Assembly (NCBI GenBank): GCA_029891345.1
Contig: CM056995.1
Location: forward strand, 220,096,260-220,160,259
DNA from: Dryococelus australis
Taxonomy: Eukaryota; Arthropoda; Insecta; Phasmatodea; Phasmatidae
Length of the DNA stretch: 64,000 nt
Reading direction: 5' to 3'
Part shown: piece by piece, positions 34,906-45,839 of the stretch
Layout: each line of letters starts with the position of its first letter
Position numbering within the stretch: the first letter of the stretch is position 1
The notes under the pieces: model-generated
Seen by the model: only the letters and a program-made list of their open reading frames with translations
What the model was told of the DNA's origin: nothing
Database searches by the model: none
Translations under genes and position numbers: made by a program

Positions 34906-36490
34906 GTAACCTCTGTTATTTTCCTCGTTTCACCATGTTGTGTCTTGCGGTGGCAATGTTTTAAATTTACTAACCCAGTGAAAAGGAAAAGATGCGCTAT
35001 TGTCCTATGACGTCTGTTACTACTGATGAAACGCGGAAAGAAAAATAATAAATTTGAAAAAATGAAAATATATGAAAGACAAACAAGTTGTCATTGCCAC
35101 GACCTTTCAAATATTACATGAATTACTATCCTTGACTGAAATATACACAATTGAAATACTTCCCAAATATATCGATTATGTATATCTAGCTGCAATACTA
35201 CAAGTTCTTCGACGTCTGACTCGCTCGACACTGGTATGTACATGCATGTCTCACGTGCCACACCGTGCGGGACTCTGTGCGGCATGGCATGACAATGAGT
35301 GACGTGATGCACCTCTCGCAGTATGACAATCACACCACGCTACGGACACGCCAGCGACGAGCCCCGACAACATTCCGCTCACTGTGTGGGGAGGCTTTAA
35401 ATTAGCAAGCCTTCGTAGCACAAGTCTTTTTCCCACGACGAGAGATACAAAAATTAGGGTGCATCGCCCCCAACACCCTCATAACTAGCTGCAGGTAAGT
35501 CTTTTCAATAAAGTTCCAAATGCAGCATTACCACTGTTTAACCCAAAAACTGTTCACTGTTGAAAGTATGTTGCACTACACCCATTGTCTTTGTTGATTC
35601 AAACTCTTTGACAATACTTTTAGGGGTACACAACATAGTGTCCATTGCATTACGTATCTGCAGGGTTGAAGCAAAGAGCTACAGCCTGATCTTGCCCACC
35701 CATTTACTCATAATAGATTAACCCCACAAAAGAAAAAATTAATATTTATAACACAATAGTAAGAAAAAAAAACAAATCTTCAAAACCTATACCTATTTCA
35801 TCTCATAATTGCACACTTAGTTCTCCCCTAAACTACAGCGAAACACATAACGTGACTTTAAAGTTAACTTTCAGCACTTCAACTGTGCTGTAGGCTCACA
35901 CAAAAAAAATACTACCAGATCTGACTGGCTTTACAACAAAAATGGCATATTTTGCATATTTTCATTCCATCAAGTGTTATGGTATAACTTTTTGGGGTAA
36001 TTCCACTGACAGCAAAAAAGTGTTTCACATGCAAAAGAAAGTCACACTCATGTAGACCTCTTTTCAAGATCTCAGAGATTTTAACATTTGCATGTCAGTA
36101 CATGTTTTCAGTACTTATATTCATGTCCAAAAACAGTAATTTATTTCAGAAAAACGAGTCCTTTCAGAAAAATGTGAGTCCTTTCATAAGCACAACACTA
36201 GAATAAAAAAGCACTTACACGTGGCTTCAGTTAACTTAAAACTTGTCCAGAAAGGGCTATCCTAACTTGGTAGCCAATTTTTCAATAAGTTACCACAACA
36301 GCTTCAAGAAATTTGCTTCTCTAACCAAAAACTCTTTAAAAAACAGTTGAAAGAATTTTTTTTACCGAAACTAACATTTTATGGTGTAGATTAATATCTA
36401 AACTACAAAAATTAAGAAATTATTGCATAACATGTCTTTGTATGCATTTCTTATTCCAGTTTTTCTTGTTTCCTTTTTCTTCTGTTTCAG

Positions 36491-36705
36491 CAAAATGATA
36501 ACGCCCCACAGCATGTTGGAGGAGGATTGGTCAAATTATGAGGAAAAGTTGTAATGCGTGTACATGTAGTCTGACATATATGTGTGTGTGTTTACTAGGT
36601 CCAGTGTATAAACTTTGTATACTGTAATTTGACTTGTCAAATATCTTTGTACAGCTATGTATTGAAAAAAGATCTTACGGATGCAATAAAACTAAACAAA
36701 ACCAA
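36491..36705 (+). other. Candidate terminal exon with poly(A) signal
   Basis: A long pyrimidine tract ending TTCTGTTTCAG at 36490 is a strong acceptor. The following frame reads 16 residues (ends G-G-G-L-V-K-L) to TGA at 36541, or in a second frame 21 residues to a TAA at 36555. AATAAA is at 36685-36690. The protein is too short to name. It may be the 3' end of a host gene whose other exons are elsewhere, or chance. Confidence 0.3.
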
Positions 36706-36895
36706 AACAAAATCAACAATCAACAAAACAAGGAATCATACACCCTTTTAAAGTTAATTACTTAAGACTGAATAAACAACAGCTATAACATTTCTTCAGA
36801 CACATTATTCCAATAGTAAAAAAAATATCATAACCTATAAACTGTATACAGAAAAACTGTCCTCCTTAGTTTTCCTCTAATATTCAACATTTACA

Positions 36896-37904
36896 TTATG
36901 AATTCTCTTCCATAGACAACCACAAAGCCACCTTATGGCCATCAGCATCCCTGATAGATGCTTTCACTCTACCCTTCTCTCTTATAAGTGAAACTACAGA
37001 TTCCATTGAGGGACCACTCTGTTCCTCCGGAGGGTTACCTGCCTGAGCTTCCTTTACATCAGGACAGGCGCCTCCCTTCTGCAATCTCCTTGAACTAAAA
37101 CATCTGCACTATACACAAGCCACAAACACTACTGTCAACAGAATAATGAACACAGCAATCCCAATCTCTAGGCCTAAAATGGCATTAAGACTACCAGCTT
37201 CCACTCTAGATATAACCCCTAAGCTGATTAAATAGAGATTCCTTAAAACAGTTACTAACAACAACACAATCATTGTTAAGCCTAAGGACATACTTTGCAA
37301 ATTTCTTATCCAAAAATTTTCCAAACCCAGGGGAGCATCTAAAACAATGAGTTCCAGTCTATGGATGCTAGTTACCCATAGAAATGTTTAATTGGGGTAT
37401 GGCAGAAGGTCAGTTTTCTGGCAGACAATCATTAAAAGAGGGGAAAACAGTATGAGTAGATGTAGACTGTGCAGGAAAGAGCATTTTCTTAAATTTAGTC
37501 CAAGTAGCACGAATTACATTTATGAGGTAAAACACATTTCTAGTATTGTAGCCACAAGGATAAGTTCCATGTATCTGAATTTCATTATTTAAATACAACC
37601 TACAATCACATGGTACAGCAACATCAATAGCTCCAGGATTATTACTATAGTTTAATATGCGAATCTCATTTTTGCTCATAGTACAGTTTAACTCCAACTT
37701 ACCCTCAGCACAAGCCAGACAGTATCTTTCAGGCCCTACTTGGGTGACAATTAAATGTGTACCAGATTGGCAATTAAATGCACCTACTTCACCTAATTTT
37801 TCTGCAGTTGCCCCATGAAAAACTGCTTTAGGGCATAAGGCCCCTGTTACAGTGTCACCAGAGTATCTAGGAATAAAACACAATGGTTTTGGAAAGGTCT
37901 GCAA
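36896..37904 (-). pseudogene. Envelope-like membrane glycoprotein remnant
   Basis: Minus-strand frames 37904-37410, 37324-37109 and 37084-36896 read in order as one membrane protein broken by stops. The first (164 residues) is Cys-rich with paired cysteines (Y-C-L-A-C, P-C-D-C) and N-x-S/T sites typical of a secreted ectodomain. The second carries two hydrophobic helices of about 20 residues, and the third is a polar, charged tail. This ectodomain, membrane anchor, cytoplasmic tail order is that of envelope-like genes of insect LTR retroelements. The specific lineage (gypsy/errantivirus or BEL/Pao type) is not resolved. Stops at the junctions mean this copy makes no full protein. Confidence 0.5.
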
Positions 37905-38908
37905 GCTTGTAGGGTTCTACCTCTAATGGTTAGTGACTTCCTCACCATTTACTGCCAAAAATTTTGTTTCGTGATGTAACACACGTACAGACTTTTTCCA
38001 TTTAAAAGGCACAGCAACAAAAACATATATTTCCAATGCGCATCTTTCTTGACTAAGGGACTTTTTATTTTTACAAAAAAGACTACTTTCAAAAATTTGA
38101 CGAGAACTTATCTTTAAATGATAATAATCTTGAACCCTACTTGTGGGAATCGCCAGGTGCTACCCGTCTTTAACAACAACACCAATATAGCTAGGCCTAC
38201 AAACACATTTAGCAAATTCCTTATTCTATCAATAATAAAAAATAAAAAAATAAATTATTTACACACAACCTGTAATAACATTACACAGCCATAAAAACTT
38301 AATTGTGCTCATTACTGTACTTTTAATTTCAATCTCACACAAGTATAGTTTCATTGTAAACAAGGGCAATTAACTACACGCACTTCAACTTCCACAAACT
38401 TTGCAAAAGTTGTTCCAAAAAAACAATTACATTCTGGCATATGGCTCCTGTCAAACTTGTGTGGGGGGGATTTCATAATTACAAAACATTTATTAAAAAA
38501 GACAGGTTAATTAACTTCCAAAATAACTACATGACCAAATACAAGTTAAACTTTTTTTTTTCCAACAGAGAAGCCTATGTTTCCTTCCACCATAAACATT
38601 CTGACGAACCTATTGAACAAATGAACACCAGCACTAGGGGTGATTGAGTCATCTCCTCACACTCTGTGGATCCCCGTGACCGGAAACACATCAGGGTGTT
38701 CTTCTCCCCGAACTACCCCACATCGGCCACGTGCAGAGTGGGGATGCCCAATCCCCATCCCTTCTGTCCAACCTTACCTCAGTTGGTCCAGTCTGGAATC
38801 CGGGGGTGTTCCTTTCTTTGCAATGGCACAGCACACCCTTAACCCAAGTTCACTTAAACACACAAAAAACATCATGTTAATACTTCCCCCATTCCCACTT
38901 TCAATTTC

Positions 38909-39333
38909 CTACAGCCTTTTGGGGTCACACATTACACTTACCACCTGCCCTATAACTGCAAAACACAAAAACCAGAAAACAAAAAGAAATACCTCTTCAG
39001 TATCCCAACCAAAGTAAAACCCAAGATTTTGCCACAACACTGTTACTTTCCAGGCTGGTGTGTGATCCTGTAACTCCTCTACCTCATGCCTCATTTCCTT
39101 CATCCTTGTCTCGTCCACAGTTTCCTCAAAACGCAAAATTTCCCTTGTCCAATCCCCTATCGGAAAATACCCCAATCATCTCACATCCAAGCGACTGGTT
39201 AAAATCTCTGACTGGGAGGAACACTCCAGGCCTATCATGCATGACACAAAATAAAAAAAGACTCCAAAGACCCACAAAAACACACCACAAAAAAAAAACT
39301 CAACTTTATGTAATGCACCCCGAGCACAATTAA
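38909..39333 (-). other. Hydrophobic minus-strand frames, uncertain
   Basis: The frame 39175-38909 (88 residues) has an acidic helix followed by a strongly hydrophobic segment near its end, and a second hydrophobic stretch is encoded just upstream at about 39330-39250. They lie between the candidate 5' LTR and the env-like frames. T-rich sequence easily produces Phe/Val-rich frames, so this may be chance. A donor-like CTGAG|GTAAGG on the minus strand lies near 38776. Confidence 0.25.
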
Positions 39334-39510
39334 TTCATAAACTCACTTAACACAGTTGCCAAACCCTAAAAGTAACTTGCCTTAATACTACTAACTTAAA
39401 AGGTAAGTTACCAATAACCCAACATCATGCATTGCCTTGACAGTGTAGAAACAATATACCCGTAGGTACCGCTTAACAAAACAATATTGTACCCGGCACC
39501 ACAAACCAAA

Positions 39511-40003
39511 TGTTACAGGGAGGGAGAGGAGGTGTGATCTCCATTAGTAACCAACCAAAGGAAACTTCTCAGAAGCTACACCAAATGTTACGGGGGAGTT
39601 GGGGAGAGGGAAGGATAAAATTTTGACCTATAAAAAAAAAAAGAGAAAGAGCCAACATCAAAAGCTAACCTGCAAAGCCTCCACCACGTATTGTAACTTT
39701 TACTCAGCAGGGCCAGCACAATACCCGTACCCTAACCACTTATCGTAATACCAGAAAAGGATCATTAAAACCAAACGTGAACAAGGAGTAGGGTAAGTGG
39801 GGGGGGGGGGAGGGGAGAGAGGTTAAGGGAAAGATTCAGCGACCACTTCATGGGTCTGACTGACACACAAACAATGCTGTGACGTTTTTCATTAAATTAC
39901 CATAAACCCATAACCCAGTACATAAAAACTAAACAAGTGTGGAGTGAGTGACATCCAAGAGTACCTCACGTCAGGAAAAAACAGAAGGGCGGCGTCCATA
40001 ACA
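39511..40003 (-). repeat. LTR-like sequence B with duplicated edge
   Basis: TGTTACAGGG at 39511 and TGTTACGGGG at 39586 are both preceded by ACCAAA, so the LTR edge is duplicated with a 75-bp offset. From 39586 the sequence aligns with copy A up to 39866. On the minus strand the far end reads TGTTATGGACGCC (from 40003), a plausible LTR start. Next to the 39511 edge the minus strand reads TTTGGTTTGTGGTGCCGGGT, a possible tRNA primer-binding region. Confidence 0.55.
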
Positions 40004-40900
40004 TCTAGCAAAAAAAAAAAACAATAATTTAAAAAATAGAAGGGTTTTAATAAAGTCTATAAAAAGTTATATAGAAAAACAGATAATAATAAAAATAGTA
40101 CTAGACAAAGATATTTAACTTTTAAAGCTATATTTCTTTAAAAAGAAAAGTATCAAATTAGAAAAGTTAGGTAGCTCTAACTTATTATAATTATTCAATT
40201 TAATGAACCATGTAGGGCTAACAGGATGACCTTCTCATTGGTGTAGCTCATCCATAGGTGAGTATAAACAAACAATTACTTCAAAGATAATAGGGGTTGA
40301 TAGTCCCCTTATGGAAATGTTCATTAGAGTTACTTTACTACTATTAAGCTAACTTAACCTGAATTATTTGGGATCAGTGCATCGGAATATTTAAATTTGT
40401 TTAAATTTATCTATCGCAGTAGAGTTAAACCATTTGCTCCCTAGGGCTTAAAAGAAAATCAAACCCAAGACACTAGATTGGCGAGGTTAATTAACTGAGC
40501 TTTTAAATAACTTGAACAAGAATTAATTTCAAAACGAAAGAAAAGGGCAAACGACTTTAAAATGTATAAAAGAAAACACTCCAAAATTTAGTTTTAGGGA
40601 GGAACCTGTCAAAAGAAAATATCTGGAAACATAATCTAAACCTTTGTTTCCGTCAGTGCAGTAGTACCAACACAACTACGCCACCGATGAACCCAACAAC
40701 CTGCGGAGCCATCTACAAACCAGGTACTACTGATACCCATAACCTTACATTGAAATCTTTCCTAAGAGGTCTGAAAAGAAATACATCAGCAAATGTGAAG
40801 GTTTCTTCCCAAATCAAAGTTAATTATTTAAAACATAAGAAAACTAACCCCAAAGGCCCCTCGGCTAGTGCTGATGAGTAAAACATATTTATATAAAAAG

Positions 40901-40980
40901 TTGCAGCCCTGGTCTCTCAACACCTGCTACACCCATGTACCTCGTAAGCTGAGCACTACACCATCTTCAACTGAGCCTAC
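40901..40980 (-). mobile_element. Possible tRNA-derived SINE head
   Basis: On the minus strand GGTGTAGTGCTCAGC (about 40963-40949) resembles an A box and GTGTTGAGAGACC (about 40923-40911) resembles a B box at tRNA-like spacing. Both deviate from consensus, especially the B box, so this is weaker than the copy at 30.5 kb. No tail or duplication was seen. Confidence 0.3.
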
Positions 40981-41399
40981 AATGTATTTAATAAAAACCT
41001 ATTACAACCTTAACCTAATGAAAAAGAATCACCGGGACAGTTTTTCTTGCCAAGCAGTGAAGAACTCCCCGACAAAGCAACTCACCAGTTTTACCCCATA
41101 CTTCACATCATCACCACCATGTGCTGCCACAACCGCTCGTACCAACTGCTCCCACTCAACTGCCGCTGTCCCACTCCGCCACCACCGCCACCGCCATTTT
41201 ACATCACTGGGACGCTACTCCCTCAGCGTGGGGGTAGATCAGCTCCTTGTGAGGAACCTTGGCCACCCAGTTGGTTATCAATTAGTTTGCGGAGGCGAGG
41301 AGAAGCTAACCCCCTCCCCCCTCCGCACCCATCAAACATACTTCAAGCTGCAAAGCAATATTATTGTACAGGATTCCCAGGGTAGCGCCTGGGAGCTGT

Positions 41400-42350
41400 T
41401 TCCATAACTGAATTTTACTCTCTTTTTCCCTGCCTGTACGGGATAAAAGAGAGTGGTGAAGTTAATTGATTTTATCAGCGCGGGAATTTTAAAGTTCAGG
41501 ACTTGTGAAGTACTGTCACGAGCTCCCTGTGAGAGAGCTAGCGACAGTTTGGTTTAAAAAGCGGAGGTTAATAGCCAAATGAAGTTAAATATTCGATAAA
41601 AGTAGCTTTCCCATGACGAGTGGCAAGGGTTTATATAATTAAATTAATTATATGTATATTGAAGTGGTGAATTTAAGTTTCCCGAAAATTTAAATCAGTG
41701 TAGTTGTTTCAGTTTCAGTAATTACTTCACATCTTATATGTTAAAACAATTAAATAATCTGATTGGTGTGTGAGTGCATGTCTGAATGTACTGTGACGAG
41801 CGGCTAAAAGTTAAGTAAAACATGTTAACTCGGGGAAGTCCGAGAGCGATATGGCTGGTGCGATGCAAGCGCTAACTAGTTTTGTTAAACATGGTAGTTT
41901 TTTGTCCCGGACCTATCGGAAAATTCCGGCCAGTTTCGGGGCCTTATTTCTATGAAATCGGGCGGTATAATTGCGCTGAAAGCGTGAATTTATATTTTAA
42001 AAATAGTTTTGAACTATATTCTTTATTGATAATTATTTAGACTTGTAAAATTCGAAAGCAGAGCCATGAAAACACGTCTCGTGAGTGAAGTTAAACAGTA
42101 ATATAGGCCAGAGGGCTCTGATTGGCCGAGAGAACTTGGTGGGGCGGAGCTTATGAAGTTGCTCGAGAGATGGCAGCATGGTCGTTAATTTACCGTCAAC
42201 AGCTTTTAATTGACACGGAAAAATTTAAATATATTAAAAGCGGTTGTAATTAAAGGTATTAAATCGTCTTAAATAAATAATTGGTCGTGCAAAACTAAAA
42301 ATGCTCAGTTGTGTACGACTAGAAAATATACGCGATTAATTTCGCTCGTC
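41400..42350. other. Moderately GC-rich region, no gene recognised
   Basis: Contains promoter-like words on the plus strand (ATTGG, GGGGCGGAGC near 42120-42150) and a donor-like CTC|GTGAGT at about 42079 after an ATG, but no open frame of any length. It might be the upstream region of a host gene or internal sequence of another element. Nothing firm. Confidence 0.3.
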
Positions 42351-42436
42351 ATAGTGATTAATGTAAATGTAAAGTGTTTCGGAGTCGCTCCAGTACAGAG
42401 TAGGGGAAATTGGCATATGCGGGTCTAGTTGACGGG

Positions 42437-42600
42437 CTAGGGGGCCGCAAATGACGCCATGGCTTCGAGAAGTAGCCAGATTCTCTCATGTTTTCCTGTG
42501 ATGTTGCGGAGTTTTTGTATGTAGGGGTGGAAATAAGCCATGAGCGAGGCGAAGTCGCATGCTCTAAGGAATTCCATGAGTTCATGGAAATCCTGCATTA
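42437..42600 (-). pseudogene. Frameshifted C-terminus of LINE ORF1
   Basis: In the overlapping frame 42925-42437 the last 55 residues (M-Q-D-F-H-E-L-M-E-F-L onwards) form helices of the kind that end Jockey ORF1 proteins, whereas the main frame stops at 42582 shortly after the shift. The shift probably lies between about 42600 and 42690. This suggests the original ORF1 was about 540 residues. Confidence 0.55.
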
Positions 42601-44069
42601 CGCCTCGCATCTCTCCTGGCGAATTTCGCTGGCGAGGGCGGGACTGAGGTTGTGTATTTGGCATTGCGGGTGTCAAGAGTGGGAGCTGGTTTGTGAATAT
42701 TCGCAGAGAGTGCCTGCGAATACGTTTTGCCAGGCTGTAATGTCCTGACTGTAAACCTGGACGGGGCAGGAGGTTGTTTTGCGGTTCGATTTTCGTAGCA
42801 GCAGCAGTAGTTCTTTTCTGCACCAAGTCCAGGAACTTTGGGGCAGGCTTTTGAAAGAGCTGTGTGTTCGCCTGTGCAGTTACTGCATGTAGGCTTGGAG
42901 TTGTTTTTGTTTGTTTTGCAAGCACTCTCGGGGTGAGGGCCGGCGCAGTGAGGGCATTTTGTCGGCATGGAACAATGATTTTTTGTGTGTCCTAAAGCGA
43001 GACAGTTGCGGCATTGTGCCACGTCTGTCGGCCTTTTCTGGTATTGTCGGGGATGAACTATTGTCATATTTATCCTCGTGGCAGAGTGCAGAGGAGGGAG
43101 AGAAGTGTTCTGCGCCGCCGTGACACAGAAAAAACGTTGCGGCTCCAACGTGAATTTAGTGGGGTCTGTTTCGTCTGGGATACGTTTTTTAAATTGATAA
43201 ATGTGCTGGATTGAGTATCCGGCACATTCCAGGTCTGTCTTGATGTCCGCAATGTCGGTTGTGGTGTGGAGGTCAAAAACGACTTTCTGTGGGAGCTCGG
43301 AAGCTTGACAGAAAGTAAAGTAATGTATGTAGTTCGCTTCTAGCATTGTGCGAGCAGCTGTGAAAAAGTCAAAGTTTTTAGTCAGGATTTGCGTTCCGCG
43401 AGCTGTGGGGAGAAGGGAGAACCCGTCCCTACTAATGGCTCGCAGTTTCTGTACAAGTAAGTTGTATTTTGTGGCGTCAGGAACCACTAATCTGTACTGG
43501 TGTTGTTTTTTCTGTCGTGTTTGTGGTGCAGCCGTTTGTGTTTTGTGGGTGGAGATGCTTGAAGAGCCGGGACGATTAACTGCTGAGGTTTTTTCTGTTA
43601 CCTCCTTAAGCAGGGAAAACCTATTTTGTGTAGGTATGGTGTTTGTATGTGCCTCAGACGACACAGAATGGAGACGCTTGTTCTCCTGCATGGTTGTTCT
43701 GTCACCTTTACGTTTTACTAATTGGAAGTCGGTTTCCATTTCAAATGTGTCATTTCCTGCGGCCGGTGTTGACGATCGGGAGGAAGTTGGTGTGGACATT
43801 GTTGGCGTCGTTGGTTCCGTAAGAGTAGCCAGGAGTATGTCAATGTGGTCGGGGATGCCTTGAGGAAAAATGCCGTAAACAGTTTGGTCATTAGGTCTTG
43901 TCTTTGCCAGTTGTAAAAATCGCTTGTTTTCACGGAGGTGCTGTAACGAGTACGGGCCAGTTCCCGTCATCCACGACGGCTCAGTCGGTTCCCCGCCCGC
44001 CGCCATGACCCGCGAGGGCGGTGGGGTAGGCTCTGTGTGGAGCGACTCTCGATGTGGTGGTGTTTGCAA
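42582..44069 (-). CDS. LINE ORF1 (gag-like nucleic-acid-binding protein)
   Basis: A 495-residue open frame, the longest in the window. Residues 1-200 are polar, rich in Thr, Pro and Ser (low complexity). Residues about 195-345 have the layout of the pre-C2HC domain of Jockey/I-type ORF1 proteins. Zinc knuckles follow: C353-x2-C-x4-H-x4-C, C372-x2-C-x3-H-x4-C and C395-x2-C-x3-H-x6-C. The tail is basic. The protein would coat element RNA and chaperone it during target-primed reverse transcription. Start 44069 gives the full frame; Met22 lies in a better GC-rich context and may be the true start. A 1-base shift near the end moves the real C-terminus into an overlapping frame (to 42437). The long open frame suggests a young copy. 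Confidence 0.85.
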   Translation of the reverse strand: MQTPPHRESLHTEPTPPPSRVMAAGGEPTEPSWMTGTGPYSLQHLRENKRFLQLAKTRPNDQTVYGIFPQGIPDHIDILLATLTEPTTPTMSTPTSSRSSTPAAGNDTFEMETDFQLVKRKGDRTTMQENKRLHSVSSEAHTNTIPTQNRFSLLKEVTEKTSAVNRPGSSSISTHKTQTAAPQTRQKKQHQYRLVVPDATKYNLLVQKLRAISRDGFSLLPTARGTQILTKNFDFFTAARTMLEANYIHYFTFCQASELPQKVVFDLHTTTDIADIKTDLECAGYSIQHIYQFKKRIPDETDPTKFTLEPQRFFCVTAAQNTSLPPLHSATRINMTIVHPRQYQKRPTDVAQCRNCLALGHTKNHCSMPTKCPHCAGPHPESACKTNKNNSKPTCSNCTGEHTALSKACPKVPGLGAEKNYCCCYENRTAKQPPAPSRFTVRTLQPGKTYSQALSANIHKPAPTLDTRNAKYTTSVPPSPAKFARRDARRNAGFP

Positions 44070-44579
44070 ATTGCGAGAAAGTGTTGTTAAAAAAAGTACC
44101 TAGATCGGTGCTATACACTGTGACCGCTGACCCACTAGGGGCTAGGCTCAAGATGACCTGTTTCCAGGCCGATCACAGAGTACAGGGTGTGTGCCACGAG
44201 CAAATAGTCGTATACAGCCAGAAGAAGCAGAGACGCACCCTCCTTAGTCGAAGGCGAAGTCAACACTGTTGTTGTGATTGCTCTGTCCCACTCATGACTC
44301 ACTTACCTAGATATTTACTGCCGATAAACACCAGCTTCTTCCCTGATATCACGAGTGAGACCGACGTCATGGCTGGCAAATCAGAGCCCGCCACTGCCGC
44401 GATCGATACATCGATAGCTCGAGGCCAACTCCCTTTTTCCCTGTACAGTCCTTACTGCCTGGCGACAAAGTTTATTTACCATCGAAACAATCTTGGCATT
44501 ACCAGGGAAACAATCGGTGCAGCTCACAGCTGCACCCGGTGCTCCGAACGAGCATAAGATAACAATTCTTATGAACTTG

Positions 44580-45280
44580 TTAAAAGAGGATAATAACCTG
44601 CATCTGAGTCGAGAAAAATACAGCCAGCTGCCAGAATAAGTCTACTGATCCATGAGGTGTAGAAACACATTCAAGATAAACTAACCCACCCTAACTTAAA
44701 TGATCTAACATGAGGAAACAAAACAAATCAAGCCGGCAAATTAAAAATATCTGTTCAAACAAGAAAAACTATTTAAAATAAAAGAATGAATTCTAAAAGA
44801 GCAACTATCAGTTATCTTTACAACCAAAATCTTGACATCTAGCTTAAGGCTACGACTTTTGAAACTGACTTCCCCAAAAACATATATTGAAATAAAAATC
44901 ATTAAAGTATCTATCATCGCCTTACTTATAAACAAAAAGAAAAAATGTGTTTACTACCAAACAAAATGATCAAGTAATAAGGAGGACTTAACCCATCTCA
45001 AAACAGCTTAATTTCCTGACCTAACCTCTAAGGACGAAAACGCCTTATGAAAATGCAGAAAAAAAATTAATTAAGTGTAGGCCTATCATATCTCAACAAA
45101 AAAACCAAGGGATAGGCAACTTCCTGTTGGCAGAAACTCTAGGGCATCTGAACAAAAAAATCACTACAGACATTATGCCAAAAAAAAAACACCCTTAATT
45201 TAACTCAAAAATACAAAAAAAAAAATTTCAACCACAAAAATTCACGTCGTAACATTATGAATAACATTGCAGGACTTTTT
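44580..45280. other. A-rich tract region
   Basis: The plus strand is strongly A-rich with several runs of 7-10 A (near 45060, 45157, 45180, 45220). No gene or repeat unit was recognised. Composition reverses to T-rich just after 45280. Confidence 0.6.
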
Positions 45281-45285
45281 AAAGT

Positions 45286-45545
45286 AGTCAACGTTTTCTC
45301 TGTTTTATTAAAACTACAATAGATTAAGAAGTTTATAGTTCACGGCAATATTTAAGATTCTTGATTAAAGTACTTTTTACTATAAATTTTAAAACTACTG
45401 CTACCATAATGCTCTTCTTTAATTAAAAAATTTATTTTCGATTAAACTACAATTTATTATAAAATTTCAAAACTAATGCTAGCATACTGCGTTTCTGTAA
45501 CTAAAAAGATTTTTTGATTAAAATACTTTTATTATAAAATTGCTT
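45286..45545 (+). repeat. Tandem repeat, unit about 76-77 bp
   Basis: GATTAAAgTACttTT-type unit starts lie at 45363, 45440 and 45516, with a weaker earlier copy from about 45286. Each unit continues with TTATTATAAAATTT and AAAACTANTGCTA. The final unit is truncated. Very A+T-rich, noncoding. Confidence 0.7.
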
Positions 45546-45839
45546 TAGCTTTTTTTGGAATGTAAATTATTTATTGCTTGTTTGCATTTAAAGATTTTTT
45601 TATAAATGAACCAATGAAAGATATGCTCGTTTTTAACTGTTAATATATTTAGCGGCTATATTTAAGTTTTTTTTTTCTATTCAGATGTATTTTGTTTAAA
45701 ATATTTTTTGGGCATTTTCGTAACTGTAAATTATTGATTGTTTTTTCGTAGCTGTAAATTATTTGAGGTTTTCATTTGAAAAAAAAAACTGAGGAAATTT
45801 ATGTTTGTTGGTAGCTATACTTTAGCAAGTAATATATTT

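Larger units (their letters stand above)
33927..40003 (-). mobile_element. Candidate LTR retroelement with env-like remnant
   Basis: Related LTR-like sequences lie in the same orientation at 33927-34545 and 39511-40003, and between them the minus strand carries envelope-like frames. The order fits a minus-strand element with its 5' LTR on the right. However gag and pol were not found, and 34.6-36.7 kb carries plus-strand exon-like signals, so the pair may belong to two separate insertions or to a strongly rearranged one. Confidence 0.45.
42358..44560 (-). mobile_element. Jockey-like LINE: 5' leader and ORF1, ORF2 absent
   Basis: The element reads leftward on the minus strand. About 490 bases of GC-rich leader (44560-44070) precede an intact ORF1. 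After the end of the gag-like region, near 42437, no endonuclease or reverse transcriptase is found; sequence ends with ACATTTACATTAATC near 42358 and then becomes unrelated. LINEs are normally truncated at the 5' end, so a copy that keeps the 5' end and lacks ORF2 is unusual. It could be an ORF1-only (HAL1-like) derivative or a deletion product. No clear target-site duplication was found. Confidence 0.65.

Noticed and set aside
34893-36541. Two-exon gene joining M-S-A-K directly to the terminal exon at 36491
   Set aside because: The donor phase and acceptor give a stop after two codons, so the direct join is not a gene.
40868-41407. 179-residue plus-strand ORF
   Set aside because: Low-complexity Thr/Ser/His content from A/C-rich DNA; no motif; overlaps another open frame of equal quality.
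43348-43863. 171-residue plus-strand ORF
   Set aside because: Antisense shadow of the LINE ORF1.
44054-44557. 167-residue plus-strand ORF opposite the LINE leader
   Set aside because: Antisense to the LINE 5' leader; GC-rich shadow frame without domain content.
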